A DNA stretch of 5,428 nucleotides from Oscillospiraceae bacterium (GTDB lineage: Bacteria; Bacillota; Clostridia; Oscillospirales; UBA644). Each line of letters starts with the position of its first letter. The first letter of the stretch is position 1. The position numbers and the translations under genes are program-made. The DNA is taken from assembly GCA_015067385.1 (NCBI GenBank), contig SVMP01000143.1, positions 1 through 5,428 on the forward strand, read 5' to 3'. The notes beneath the pieces are model-generated. The model saw nothing but the letters and a program-made list of their open reading frames with translations, was not told where the DNA came from and searched no databases. This document shows positions 1 through 5,410 of the stretch, piece after piece.

Positions 1-40
1 CGTCACGGTATCAAACACCGAGATGTTTGATACCGTGACG
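1..40. repeat. Perfect 17-nt inverted repeat with 6-nt loop at the window edge (probable fold-back artefact)
   Basis: Bases 1-17 are the exact reverse complement of bases 24-40, separated by CCGAGA (18-23). The right arm and loop read as normal HAD-gene sequence on the minus strand (RHGIKHLG in frame), which fits conserved family sequence. The left arm is therefore the abnormal copy: it introduces the in-frame TGA at 11-13. The palindrome ends exactly at the first base of the window, as expected for a contig end carrying a snap-back join. It lacks a T-tract for the minus-strand transcript and lies where family proteins continue, so it is unlikely to be a terminator. Confidence 0.9.
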
Positions 41-610
41 CATCATAAGAGGATTGGGCTTACCGACAAAATACGCCTGCTTTCCCGTAGCAAGTTCGAT
101 CGGGGAAATAAGTGCCTTTGTTGCGGGAGCGATGCCCTTTTCGGTAGGTCCTGTAAGGTCGGGATTTGTACCGATAAGCTTTGCCCCTTTAAGAACGAGA
201 CGAACTGCTTTTTCTATTTTATTATAGCTGTAGGAAGAAGTTTCGCCGACAACGACATAATCGGGATCAACGTCGTTCATCGAAAAGCCTGCACCGTAGA
301 CAGCATTGATAAGACCTGCTTCACCGATAACGAATGCGCTTCCGTTAGGTTTTTGAGACTGAAGGAATGCCGCAGTTGCCATAGCGGACGTATAAAAATG
401 TTCCTCTGAAACGCTGAGGCCGAGACGTTCAAGCTTCTGTGATAACTCACGGGGAGAACGTTCCGAGCTGTTTGTTAAAAACAGATAACGCTTTTCGTTT
501 ACGGTCAACCAGTCAACAAATTCCTTAACACCGTCAAGGAGCTTATTTCCGTGGTATATAACACCGTCCATATCGCATATGAAACCCTTTTTTTCCTGCA
601 ATGTTTTCAT
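11..610 (-). CDS. HAD-IIA family (NagD-like) sugar/nucleotide phosphatase, C-terminally truncated
   Basis: Cytoplasmic phosphatase of the haloacid dehalogenase superfamily, subfamily IIA (NagD/AraL/PNPase-like). These enzymes hydrolyse small phosphomonoesters; the substrate cannot be told from sequence. Motif I is DMDGVIYHG near residues 13-21, with nucleophile Asp13 and acid/base Asp15. Motif II is LTNSS (45-49), and the conserved lysine of motif III is in GKPNP (183-187). TNPD at 148-151 is typical of the C2 cap. The reading frame is 199 aa, whereas family members are about 255-270 aa. The missing tail holds motif IV (GDxxxTD), which binds Mg2+, so this product could not work as written. 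The stop codon lies in an inverted duplication at the left edge, so the truncation is probably artificial and true coding sequence likely ends near position 18-23. The ATG at 610 is preceded by AGGAG at good spacing, and the gene starts 22 nt after rpoD, as the last visible gene of the operon. Confidence 0.85.
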   Translation of the reverse strand: MKTLQEKKGFICDMDGVIYHGNKLLDGVKEFVDWLTVNEKRYLFLTNSSERSPRELSQKLERLGLSVSEEHFYTSAMATAAFLQSQKPNGSAFVIGEAGLINAVYGAGFSMNDVDPDYVVVGETSSYSYNKIEKAVRLVLKGAKLIGTNPDLTGPTEKGIAPATKALISPIELATGKQAYFVGKPNPLMMRHGIKHLGV

Positions 611-632
611 CTGTTATCTCCTAAATATTCAA

Positions 633-1763
633 TTAATCAAGAAAATCTTTAAGACGCTTACTTCTCGAAGGATGACGAAGTTTTCTGAGTGCCTTTGCTT
701 CTATCTGGCGGATACGTTCACGTGTAACCTTGAATTCTCTGCCTACTTCTTCAGGAGTTCTTGTTCTGCCGTCCTCAAGACCAAAACGGAGGCTCAAAAC
801 TCGAGCTTCTCTTTCGCTGAGCGTTTTAAGAACTTCTCCGAGTTCTTCTTTAAGCATTGTCTGAGAAGCGACATCGCTCGGTGACGGAATATCTTTGTCT
901 TCAACAAAGTCGCCGAGATGACTGTCTTCTTCTTCACCTACGGGTGATTCGAGGGAAACAGGCTCCTGTGCAACCTTCATAATATCTCTGACCTTATCGA
1001 TATTCATATTAAGTTCTTTTGCAAGTTCTTCGGCATTGGGCTGACGACCGAGTTCCTGAACAAGCGCACGTTCTGCTTTTGTAAGACGACCGATAGTTTC
1101 TACCATATGAACGGGGATACGAATGGTTCTTGCCTGATCCGCAATAGCTCTTGTGATAGCCTGACGAATCCACCAGGTTGCGTATGTTGAGAATTTATAT
1201 CCTTTATTTGAGTCGAATTTTTCCACAGCTTTAATAAGACCGAGGTTACCTTCCTGAATAAGATCGAGGAAAAGAAGGCCTCTGCCTACATATCTTTTTG
1301 CAATGGAAACAACGAGTCGGAGGTTTGCTTCGTTAAGACGTTTTTTCGCACTTGCATCACCTTCGGATATTCTCTGAGCAAGCTCAGCCTCTTCTTCGGG
1401 TGTTAAAAGCGCAACACGACCGATCTCGTGAAGATAGATCTTAACAGGGTCATCGATCGTGATACCTTCGGACTGGAGAAGGACCTCCATATCTTCGGGG
1501 TCGATCGGAAGCGAATTTGCTTCTTCTTCGATATCTGCAATATCCTTAAGATCCTCATCCGAGAAATCTTCTTCTATCTCTACTCCGGATTTGCGAAGTT
1601 CATCGATAAGAACATTGATCTGATCACGTGTAAAACCGTACTTTTCGAGTTCTTCGATATCCTTATGAGCAAGAGAGCCTTTTTCTTTACCCTGTTCGAG
1701 CAATTCGCGGATAATCGCTCTTTTTTCCTGCATATTTGCAACACTGGGCGTATTGTTTTCCAT
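633..1763 (-). CDS. rpoD: RNA polymerase primary sigma factor, sigma-70 family (SigA/RpoD)
   Basis: Housekeeping sigma factor that directs core RNA polymerase to TTGACA/TATAAT promoters; such a promoter is present in this same window at 4785-4813. The 376-aa length is usual for Gram-positive SigA, which lacks the long non-conserved insert of E. coli RpoD. Domains in order: acidic region 1.1 (about 8-80); region 1.2 (about 103-136, with DPVKIYLHEIGR); region 2 (about 145-213), with the core-binding and -10 recognition segment FSTYATWWIRQAITRAI; region 3 (about 216-292, starting IRIPVHMVE); region 4 (about 305-370), with the -35 helix-turn-helix TPEEVG...VTRERIRQIEAKALRKLR. The protein ends in the typical SRSKRLKDFLD. 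The ATG at 1763 lies 6 nt after the dnaG stop and is served by a GAAGGGAAAG ribosome site inside the dnaG 3' end, so translation of the two genes is probably coupled. Nothing appears broken. Confidence 0.98.
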   Translation of the reverse strand: MENNTPSVANMQEKRAIIRELLEQGKEKGSLAHKDIEELEKYGFTRDQINVLIDELRKSGVEIEEDFSDEDLKDIADIEEEANSLPIDPEDMEVLLQSEGITIDDPVKIYLHEIGRVALLTPEEEAELAQRISEGDASAKKRLNEANLRLVVSIAKRYVGRGLLFLDLIQEGNLGLIKAVEKFDSNKGYKFSTYATWWIRQAITRAIADQARTIRIPVHMVETIGRLTKAERALVQELGRQPNAEELAKELNMNIDKVRDIMKVAQEPVSLESPVGEEEDSHLGDFVEDKDIPSPSDVASQTMLKEELGEVLKTLSEREARVLSLRFGLEDGRTRTPEEVGREFKVTRERIRQIEAKALRKLRHPSRSKRLKDFLD

Positions 1764-1769
1764 AGTATT

Positions 1770-3533
1770 TTACTTTCCCTTCTTCTTCAAATTCTCTAAA
1801 TAATTCTGAAATCCTTCGTCGCTCATTTCGCCCGACTTTTCCTTTTTCTTTTTCTCCGAACGCAGTCGTGCGGCAATAGCGTCTATTTCATCTCCGTCAA
1901 CACTCAATGCACCGACTTCCGTTATGTAACCGATCAAAACTCCGACTTCATCGGGTTCAAACAAAGAAGAAAGCATAAATTGAGGTTCTTCCGACGGATT
2001 ATCTTTCAGCTTTTCACAAAGCACCGTGTATACCTTACGGTTAAAATCCGTCACAAAATCATCGGGAGATACTGCTTTTTCTATTTTATCAAGCTTCTGC
2101 GGAAAATTGAGAAGCAAAGATATAACATCTTCTTCCGCACGTGCGGCGGAAACATTCCTTTGGGCTTCCGGATTAACGTTTTTATTTCTGTCTGAACCGT
2201 TGAGTATGGAATACGCTTTTTTCTCTTCGTTTTTCTTTTCCTCACGGGCTCGTCTGCGGATAAACGTTTCAAGCTCCGCCGTCAGATTTTCTTTTGTAAG
2301 CCCTGTCTCTCTCGCTATGCGGTCAATATATACTTCACGTTCAACACGGCTTCTTATTCCCGAAAGCACACCGAGATATTCCCTTACACATGCCGCTTTT
2401 TCGCTGTCAACGTTTAAATTGTACTTAAACGATATTTCTCCAAGCTTATATTCAACATCATTAGAAGATCCGTCAAGCAATTCACGAAATTTATCAGCAC
2501 CGTAAGCTTTAATAAACTCATCAGGATCTTTTCCGCCTGTAACGGTAACAACCTTTACATCTATATCAACATTTTTAAGGATTTCGATAGCCCTGCGTGT
2601 TGCGTTTTTACCTGCGGCATCGCTATCGTAGCAAATAATAACTTTATCGGTGTACCGCTTCATAAGCCGAGCCTGATTCGGTGTTAAAGCAGTGCCGAGC
2701 GTTGCAACAGCAGCATTAAACCCTGCCTGATGTAAGGAAATAACATCCATATATCCTTCAACAAGTATCAGAGATCCGAGCTTATTCGTTCTCGCATGAT
2801 TCAAAGCGTAAAGGTTCTCGCCCTTACGGAACACGATATTTTCGGATGTGTTCAAATATTTTGCAGGGTCATCGGCAAGAGCTCTGCCACCGAACCCGAT
2901 AACGTTATTTCGGTAGTCGATAATAGGAAACATAACTCTGTTTCTGAATCTGTCAAACATGCCTCGTTCAGTCGTTGAGACCAAACCGGACGCTCTGAGA
3001 TCTTCTTTGGAATAGCCCTTTGACAGCATGTGCTTTATAAGGCTGTCCCAGCTTTCCGGTGCATAGCCTATGCCGAAACGTGCAACTGTCGTCGGCAAAA
3101 GCCCTCTTTTTTTTATATATTCAAGCGCAACTCCGCCTTTGTCAGACATAAGCGTATCATGAAAAAAACGGGCTGCAACTCTGTTCATCTCAAGGATCTT
3201 TTTACGCAACAGACTTATCTCGCTGTCAAGCGCCGTACTTTTCGGTACATGCATACCAACGCTTTCCGCAAGAAAATTGACGGCTTCGGGATATGTCAGA
3301 TTCTCGATCTTCATTATAAATGTAATCACATCGCCGCCTGCGTGACAGCCAAAGCAATAAAAGAACTGTTTTGCGGGATTAACATGAAACGACGGCGTTT
3401 TTTCATTATGAAACGGACAAAGTCCGACAAATGAAGAAGAACTCTTTTTTAATTCAACATATTTCGAAACAACAGTTACTATATCGCATCTGTTTCTTAA
3501 TTCACTTAAAAATTCTTCTCCGAAATTCGCCAT
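1770..3533 (-). CDS. dnaG: DNA primase DnaG
   Basis: Synthesises RNA primers for Okazaki fragments at the replication fork with the DnaB-type helicase. The preferred start is the ATG at 3533 (587 aa, MANFGEEF), because AAAGGGAG at 3542-3549 lies 8 nt before it. The in-frame GTG at 3542 would add three residues but overlaps that ribosome site. Domains: N-terminal CHC2 zinc finger with Cys39, His42, Cys60 and Cys63 (CPFH...CFGC); the catalytic RNAP-like basic motif RFRNRVMFPI (195-204); TOPRIM fold (about 254-340), with Glu259 in VEGYMD, Asp303/Asp305 in YDSDAAG and KDPDEF as metal and nucleotide-binding residues; a charged linker (about 425-465); a helicase-binding C-terminal domain (about 466-560) and a Lys-rich tail. 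All key residues are present. It sits between the hydrolase (33 nt upstream) and rpoD (6 nt downstream). Confidence 0.97.
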   Translation of the reverse strand: MANFGEEFLSELRNRCDIVTVVSKYVELKKSSSSFVGLCPFHNEKTPSFHVNPAKQFFYCFGCHAGGDVITFIMKIENLTYPEAVNFLAESVGMHVPKSTALDSEISLLRKKILEMNRVAARFFHDTLMSDKGGVALEYIKKRGLLPTTVARFGIGYAPESWDSLIKHMLSKGYSKEDLRASGLVSTTERGMFDRFRNRVMFPIIDYRNNVIGFGGRALADDPAKYLNTSENIVFRKGENLYALNHARTNKLGSLILVEGYMDVISLHQAGFNAAVATLGTALTPNQARLMKRYTDKVIICYDSDAAGKNATRRAIEILKNVDIDVKVVTVTGGKDPDEFIKAYGADKFRELLDGSSNDVEYKLGEISFKYNLNVDSEKAACVREYLGVLSGIRSRVEREVYIDRIARETGLTKENLTAELETFIRRRAREEKKNEEKKAYSILNGSDRNKNVNPEAQRNVSAARAEEDVISLLLNFPQKLDKIEKAVSPDDFVTDFNRKVYTVLCEKLKDNPSEEPQFMLSSLFEPDEVGVLIGYITEVGALSVDGDEIDAIAARLRSEKKKKEKSGEMSDEGFQNYLENLKKKGK

Positions 3534-3541
3534 CGAAATCA

Positions 3542-3549
3542 CTCCCTTT
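3542..3549 (-). promoter_or_regulatory. Ribosome binding site of dnaG, decides the ATG start
   Basis: Read on the minus strand this is AAAGGGAG, 8 nt before the ATG at 3531-3533. The alternative GTG start shares its G with the end of this site, so it could not be served by it. This supports 587 rather than 590 residues. Confidence 0.7.
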
Positions 3550-3566
3550 CATTGTTCAATAAAAAA

Positions 3567-4661
3567 TCAACTGTGTTTTCTTATATAAGCCATATATTGC
3601 TGCCAGTCTTCACGACCCAAATAATGAGCACCTGCTCGAATATGATATCCGACATCACCGTCATGAAAACTTTCGCCTGTTTCGGGATATCTGTCAGGAT
3701 GTACAAAACCCGTAGAACCAAGCTCTTTGTATACCTCATCAGCGGCACAGCAAGAAAGATATTCCGTACGGGGATCCGACCACAGATCCTGTTCGGCACT
3801 CGCAACGTAAACATGTCTCGGAGCGCTTGCCGCAACAAGAAAATGCTGGTCGTAAGGCATCATTTCTTCATTATCGGCATATTTTCTGTAATTTTCACAG
3901 AACCACTGCATATGATGTTTAACACAGAAATCAACACTGCAGAACGGTTCGCCCGCCTCCCGGTATTTACGGTTTCTGTTGAGCGCTGCACCCGCAAAGC
4001 CGGAATTGTTGGAAATGACGAATTTGAATCTATCGTCCATCATACCGGTATAAAGAGCAGTCTTGCCCAAACGGGAATGTCCGACAACAGCAGATGCCGA
4101 AAAATCAAGACAGTCCAATGTTTGACAATAGTCCATAACACGAGATGCCGCCCATGACCACATAGGGATCTTGCCGCATTCGCCGCCGACACGGTCACGT
4201 CCGTTATATAAAACACCGGCAAGTCCGTTCGTAAAATCTTCGTTATCGGATGTTACATCCTCATAACCGAATGAAAATACAGCAAAACCGTTATCTGCGA
4301 TCTCCTCGCTGGGCATATATCTGTCAGGAACATTAGGTCTGAAATTGATATGTATAAAAAAGGGAAGATTCTTTTTTCCTCTGGGTATTACCGAATACAT
4401 CGGGAAAGAAAATTTTTGACCGTTTATTTTAACATTGATGGCGATCTTCTTCAAAGGCGCCTTGCCCGCGCAGAATCCACCGTAAAAAGATTCATCGGGC
4501 AATTCGGTAAACGATATCTCATCAGGTTCGGCAGGACGGTATCCGAAAAGCTCTCTTTGCAAGATATCTGAAATTTCAGCACGACGTTTTTCCCAAGGAA
4601 TACTTTTATCGGGCCATATTTCCGGAAGATGTCTTTCATTTAATTCGTTTTTACAAAACAT
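3567..4661 (-). CDS. CE15-like alpha/beta-hydrolase (glucuronoyl esterase / acetyl-xylan-esterase-like), cytoplasmic
   Basis: Serine hydrolase of 364 aa resembling carbohydrate esterase family 15, whose members cleave the ester between 4-O-methyl-glucuronic acid on xylan and lignin alcohols. The nucleophile elbow is GHSRLGKTAL (194-203, Ser196), matching the family G-x-S-R-x-G-K signature. NNSGFAGAAL follows (218-227), where family members usually have a (E/N)SGxGGAA segment. ASAEQDLWSDP (287-297) is the loop that in bacterial members can supply the acid (Glu290, Asp292 or Asp296). GYHIRAGAH (338-346) near the C-terminus holds the likely catalytic histidine (His340 or His346). Asn219 stands where fungal members carry the catalytic Glu, so the late acidic loop is the more likely source of the acid; this is inference. 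The N-terminus (MFCKNELNERHLPE) is charged with no signal peptide or lipobox, so the enzyme is predicted intracellular, acting on imported oligosaccharides or another ester. It heads the dnaG-rpoD operon, 33 nt before dnaG. A generic acyl esterase is the main alternative. Confidence 0.8.
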   Translation of the reverse strand: MFCKNELNERHLPEIWPDKSIPWEKRRAEISDILQRELFGYRPAEPDEISFTELPDESFYGGFCAGKAPLKKIAINVKINGQKFSFPMYSVIPRGKKNLPFFIHINFRPNVPDRYMPSEEIADNGFAVFSFGYEDVTSDNEDFTNGLAGVLYNGRDRVGGECGKIPMWSWAASRVMDYCQTLDCLDFSASAVVGHSRLGKTALYTGMMDDRFKFVISNNSGFAGAALNRNRKYREAGEPFCSVDFCVKHHMQWFCENYRKYADNEEMMPYDQHFLVAASAPRHVYVASAEQDLWSDPRTEYLSCCAADEVYKELGSTGFVHPDRYPETGESFHDGDVGYHIRAGAHYLGREDWQQYMAYIRKHS

Positions 4662-4669
4662 ATTTTTAT

Positions 4670-4676
4670 CCCCCCC
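4670..4676 (-). promoter_or_regulatory. Poly-G Shine-Dalgarno of the CE15-like gene
   Basis: Seven consecutive G on the minus strand end 8 nt before the ATG at 4659-4661. This is the only Shine-Dalgarno-like sequence at suitable spacing. A pure G run is an unusual form and could vary in length by slippage. Confidence 0.55.
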
Positions 4677-4678
4677 TA

Positions 4679-4690
4679 TACTAAATAGTA
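4679..4690. repeat. Short perfect inverted repeat TACTA-AA-TAGTA in the hydrolase 5' leader
   Basis: Five-base arms with a 2-nt spacer, lying just upstream of the G7 ribosome site. It could be a small operator or chance in AT-rich DNA. The arms are too short to assign a regulator. Confidence 0.3.
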
Positions 4691-4726
4691 CGCCGAAATA
4701 TTTCTTTTCCCTGCAAAAAATAATAG

Positions 4727-4756
4727 ATTTTACACTTTTGTTTCAATTTACGCCAA
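4727..4756 (-). promoter_or_regulatory. Candidate sigma-A promoter for the hydrolase-dnaG-rpoD-HAD operon
   Basis: On the minus strand there is TTGGCG (4751-4756), an 18-nt spacer, and TAAAAT (4727-4732). This would give a start near 4720 and a leader of about 60 nt before the ATG at 4661. The -35 is 4/6 and the -10 is 5/6 to consensus. The region is AT-rich, so other -10-like sequences are present and the assignment is tentative. Confidence 0.35.
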
Positions 4757-4784
4757 AAACAGTATTTTAATAACCATAATCCTC

Positions 4785-4813
4785 TTGACAAATCATCAAA
4801 AATCTTGTATAAT
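4785..4813 (+). promoter_or_regulatory. Perfect consensus sigma-A promoter
   Basis: TTGACA at 4785-4790, exactly 17 nt, then TATAAT at 4808-4813. Both hexamers match consensus completely with ideal spacing. Transcription should start near 4819-4821 and run right through the structured leader into the tRNA-Pro at 5051. It diverges from the operon on the other strand. Such strength is typical of stable-RNA genes. Confidence 0.9.
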
Positions 4814-4819
4814 AGACCA

Positions 4820-5050
4820 TACGTTGATATTTTCACTGTATCTGACGAAAAATATTAACATGAAAATAATCGCATTTTCGGCACAGCAATCAAGGTGAAC
4901 AGATGAGCACTGCCTGCGGCAGATGAAGCGAATTCTGTGAAGGTGCTGCGGTCGAAAAATTCGAGGATCAAGCAACGCGCCGATGGATTTTTCGGGAACC
5001 GCAAACGGAAGTGCAGCGGACAACTGCGTTAAACAAATAACTTAATATTT
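4820..5050 (+). ncRNA. Unidentified structured RNA / long leader of tRNA-Pro
   Basis: About 230 nt transcribed from the consensus promoter, with no credible gene and no terminator before the tRNA. Only peptides of 12 codons or fewer without ribosome sites are found (for example from ATG 4860). Visible structure: hairpin GAAAAT/ATTTTC (4862-4867 with 4874-4879); CTGCC-TGC-GGCAG (4910-4922); and a long stem pairing 4948-4960 with 4987-5002 (13 bp, GCGGT plus CGAAAAAT, one 3-nt bulge), extendable inward by three pairs. A weak hairpin joins 5010-5016 to 5024-5030. AAATATTAA (4850-4858) can pair with TTAATATTT (5042-5050), closing the whole region. I see no signatures of SRP RNA, tmRNA, RNase P or the common riboswitches. 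6S RNA fits in size and promoter strength, but I cannot recognise it in the sequence. It may be an undescribed small RNA or simply a tRNA leader. Confidence 0.45.
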
Positions 5051-5126
5051 CGGGGTGTAGCGCAGTTGGTAGCGCGCTTGCTTTGGGAGCAAGATGCCGC
5101 AGGTTCGAATCCTGTCACTCCGACCA
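5051..5126 (+). tRNA. tRNA-Pro, anticodon UGG
   Basis: A complete 76-nt cloverleaf. The acceptor CGGGGTG pairs with CACTCCG (one G-U). The D arm is GCGC/GCGC. The anticodon stem CTTGC (5077-5081) pairs fully with GCAAG (5089-5093) around loop TTTGGGA, giving anticodon TGG at 5084-5086. The variable loop is ATGCC, the T arm is GCAGG-TTCGAAT-CCTGT, the discriminator is A, and CCA is encoded. By wobble this tRNA can read all four proline codons when U34 is suitably modified. It is transcribed from the distant promoter at 4785-4813 and ends at the terminator at 5128-5165. No usable promoter lies immediately upstream; the TAATAT at 5043 would start transcription inside the gene. Confidence 0.97.
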
Positions 5127-5127
5127 G

Positions 5128-5165
5128 AAAAACAGAACTTGCAGATAAACAAAAGTTCTGTTTTT
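5128..5165 (+). terminator. Rho-independent terminator after tRNA-Pro
   Basis: A 13-bp perfect stem, AAAAACAGAACTT (5128-5140) with AAGTTCTGTTTTT (5153-5165), and a 12-nt loop. The 3' arm ends in a run of five T. It begins 2 nt after the tRNA CCA. The symmetrical A and T tracts could also stop transcription from the right. Confidence 0.85.
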
Positions 5166-5235
5166 CGCTTATTTTTCTCTTTTCTCAACTTTTCAGGAAA
5201 AGTAAAACCAAATGAAAATTGTGTTTGACCACAGT

Positions 5236-5265
5236 TTGTCCCACTTCTACGCAAAAATCTAAATT
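5236..5265 (+). promoter_or_regulatory. Possible weak promoter of the second tRNA-Pro-like gene
   Basis: TTGTCC (5236-5241), 18 nt, TAAATT (5260-5265), each about 4/6 to consensus. Transcription would start near 5272, five bases before the tRNA-like sequence. A TTGACC at 5225 has no -10 at the right distance. Between 5166 and 5235 I see only AT-rich sequence with a weak ACTTTT-CAGG-AAAAGT hairpin (5188-5203). Confidence 0.3.
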
Positions 5266-5276
5266 CATTATTTCAC

Positions 5277-5352
5277 CGGGGTGTAGCGCAGTTGGTAGCG
5301 CGCTTGCTTTGGGACCATCAGGTCGCAGGGTCAAGTCCTGTCACTCTGACCA
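5277..5352 (+). pseudogene. Mosaic tRNA-Pro(UGG)-like gene with a broken anticodon stem
   Basis: 76 nt. Positions 1-38 are identical to the tRNA-Pro at 5051, while the remaining 38 positions carry nine differences. The acceptor stem CGGGGTG/CACTCTG still pairs (two G-U), the D arm is intact, and anticodon TGG (5310-5312) and CCA are present. The anticodon stem CTTGC (5303-5307) faces CCATC (5315-5319): only the T-A and G-C pairs at 29-41 and 30-40 form, and three positions are mismatched (C-C, T-T, C-C). The T loop is GTCAAGT, with G in place of the near-invariant T54. The 3' arm would pair perfectly with GATGG, as expected if it came from another proline tRNA. It is probably non-functional in translation, although promoter-like and terminator signals flank it. 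A functional odd tRNA or regulatory decoy is less likely. Confidence 0.75.
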
Positions 5353-5376
5353 TTTTAGCGGTTTTGGCCGCATACG

Positions 5377-5410
5377 AAAGCCGCAAAGTAGGGATACTTT
5401 GCGGCTTTTT
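5377..5410 (+). terminator. Rho-independent terminator after the mosaic tRNA
   Basis: A 14-bp perfect stem, AAAGCCGCAAAGTA (5377-5390) with TACTTTGCGGCTTT (5395-5408), a GGGA tetraloop and a T run to 5410. Upstream, GCGG (5358-5361) can pair either with CCGC at 5368-5371 or with CCGC inside the terminator arm (5381-5384). The second pairing is short and unlikely to compete. Bases 5411-5428 show nothing recognisable. Confidence 0.88.

Noticed and set aside
2026..2505. 159-codon plus-strand frame opposite dnaG
   Set aside because: It is antisense to the well-conserved primase, serine/arginine-rich, and has no family features.
3550..3569. ATTGAACAAT plus T-run after the hydrolase stop, as a terminator
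   Set aside because: The hairpin has only four base pairs, and the T-run precedes rather than follows it on the minus strand.
3552..4157. 201-codon plus-strand frame
   Set aside because: It lies wholly opposite the CE15-like gene, which has clear motifs. Its composition is that of an antisense shadow, with no recognisable domain.
4860..4898. Twelve-codon peptide MKIIAFSAQQSR on the plus strand, as a possible leader peptide
   Set aside because: There is no Shine-Dalgarno sequence before the ATG. The next tiny frames (MSTACGR, MKRIL) are equally plausible by chance, and no attenuator follows.
4981..4995. AUGGAU in a hairpin loop, recalling the TwoAYGGAY RNA motif
   Set aside because: That motif needs two such loops and only one is present. 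The more stable fold also pairs these bases in the long stem.
4796..5023. 75-codon minus-strand frame opposite the structured leader
   Set aside because: It has no ribosome site, it overlaps the consensus promoter on the other strand, and it has no recognisable domain.
4820..5050. SRP RNA, tmRNA, RNase P RNA or a common riboswitch in the leader
   Set aside because: I looked for the SRP tetraloop/GGAAGCAGC region, tmRNA tRNA-like ends, RNase P GAGGAAAGUCC, and TPP, SAM, lysine, c-di-GMP and T-box core motifs, and saw none.
5042..5254. 70-codon minus-strand frame ending in SGRSDRIRTCG...YTPKY
   Set aside because: Its C-terminal half is the antisense translation of the tRNA-Pro at 5051-5126 and part of its terminator. 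This RIRTCG-type peptide is a well-known spurious protein from antisense tRNA. No ribosome site or domain supports it.
5212..5262. Sixteen-codon peptide MKIVFDHSLSHFYAKI between the two tRNAs
   Set aside because: Its AGGAAAAG lies too far from the ATG to be convincing. It overlaps the possible tRNA promoter, and a frame this short is expected by chance.
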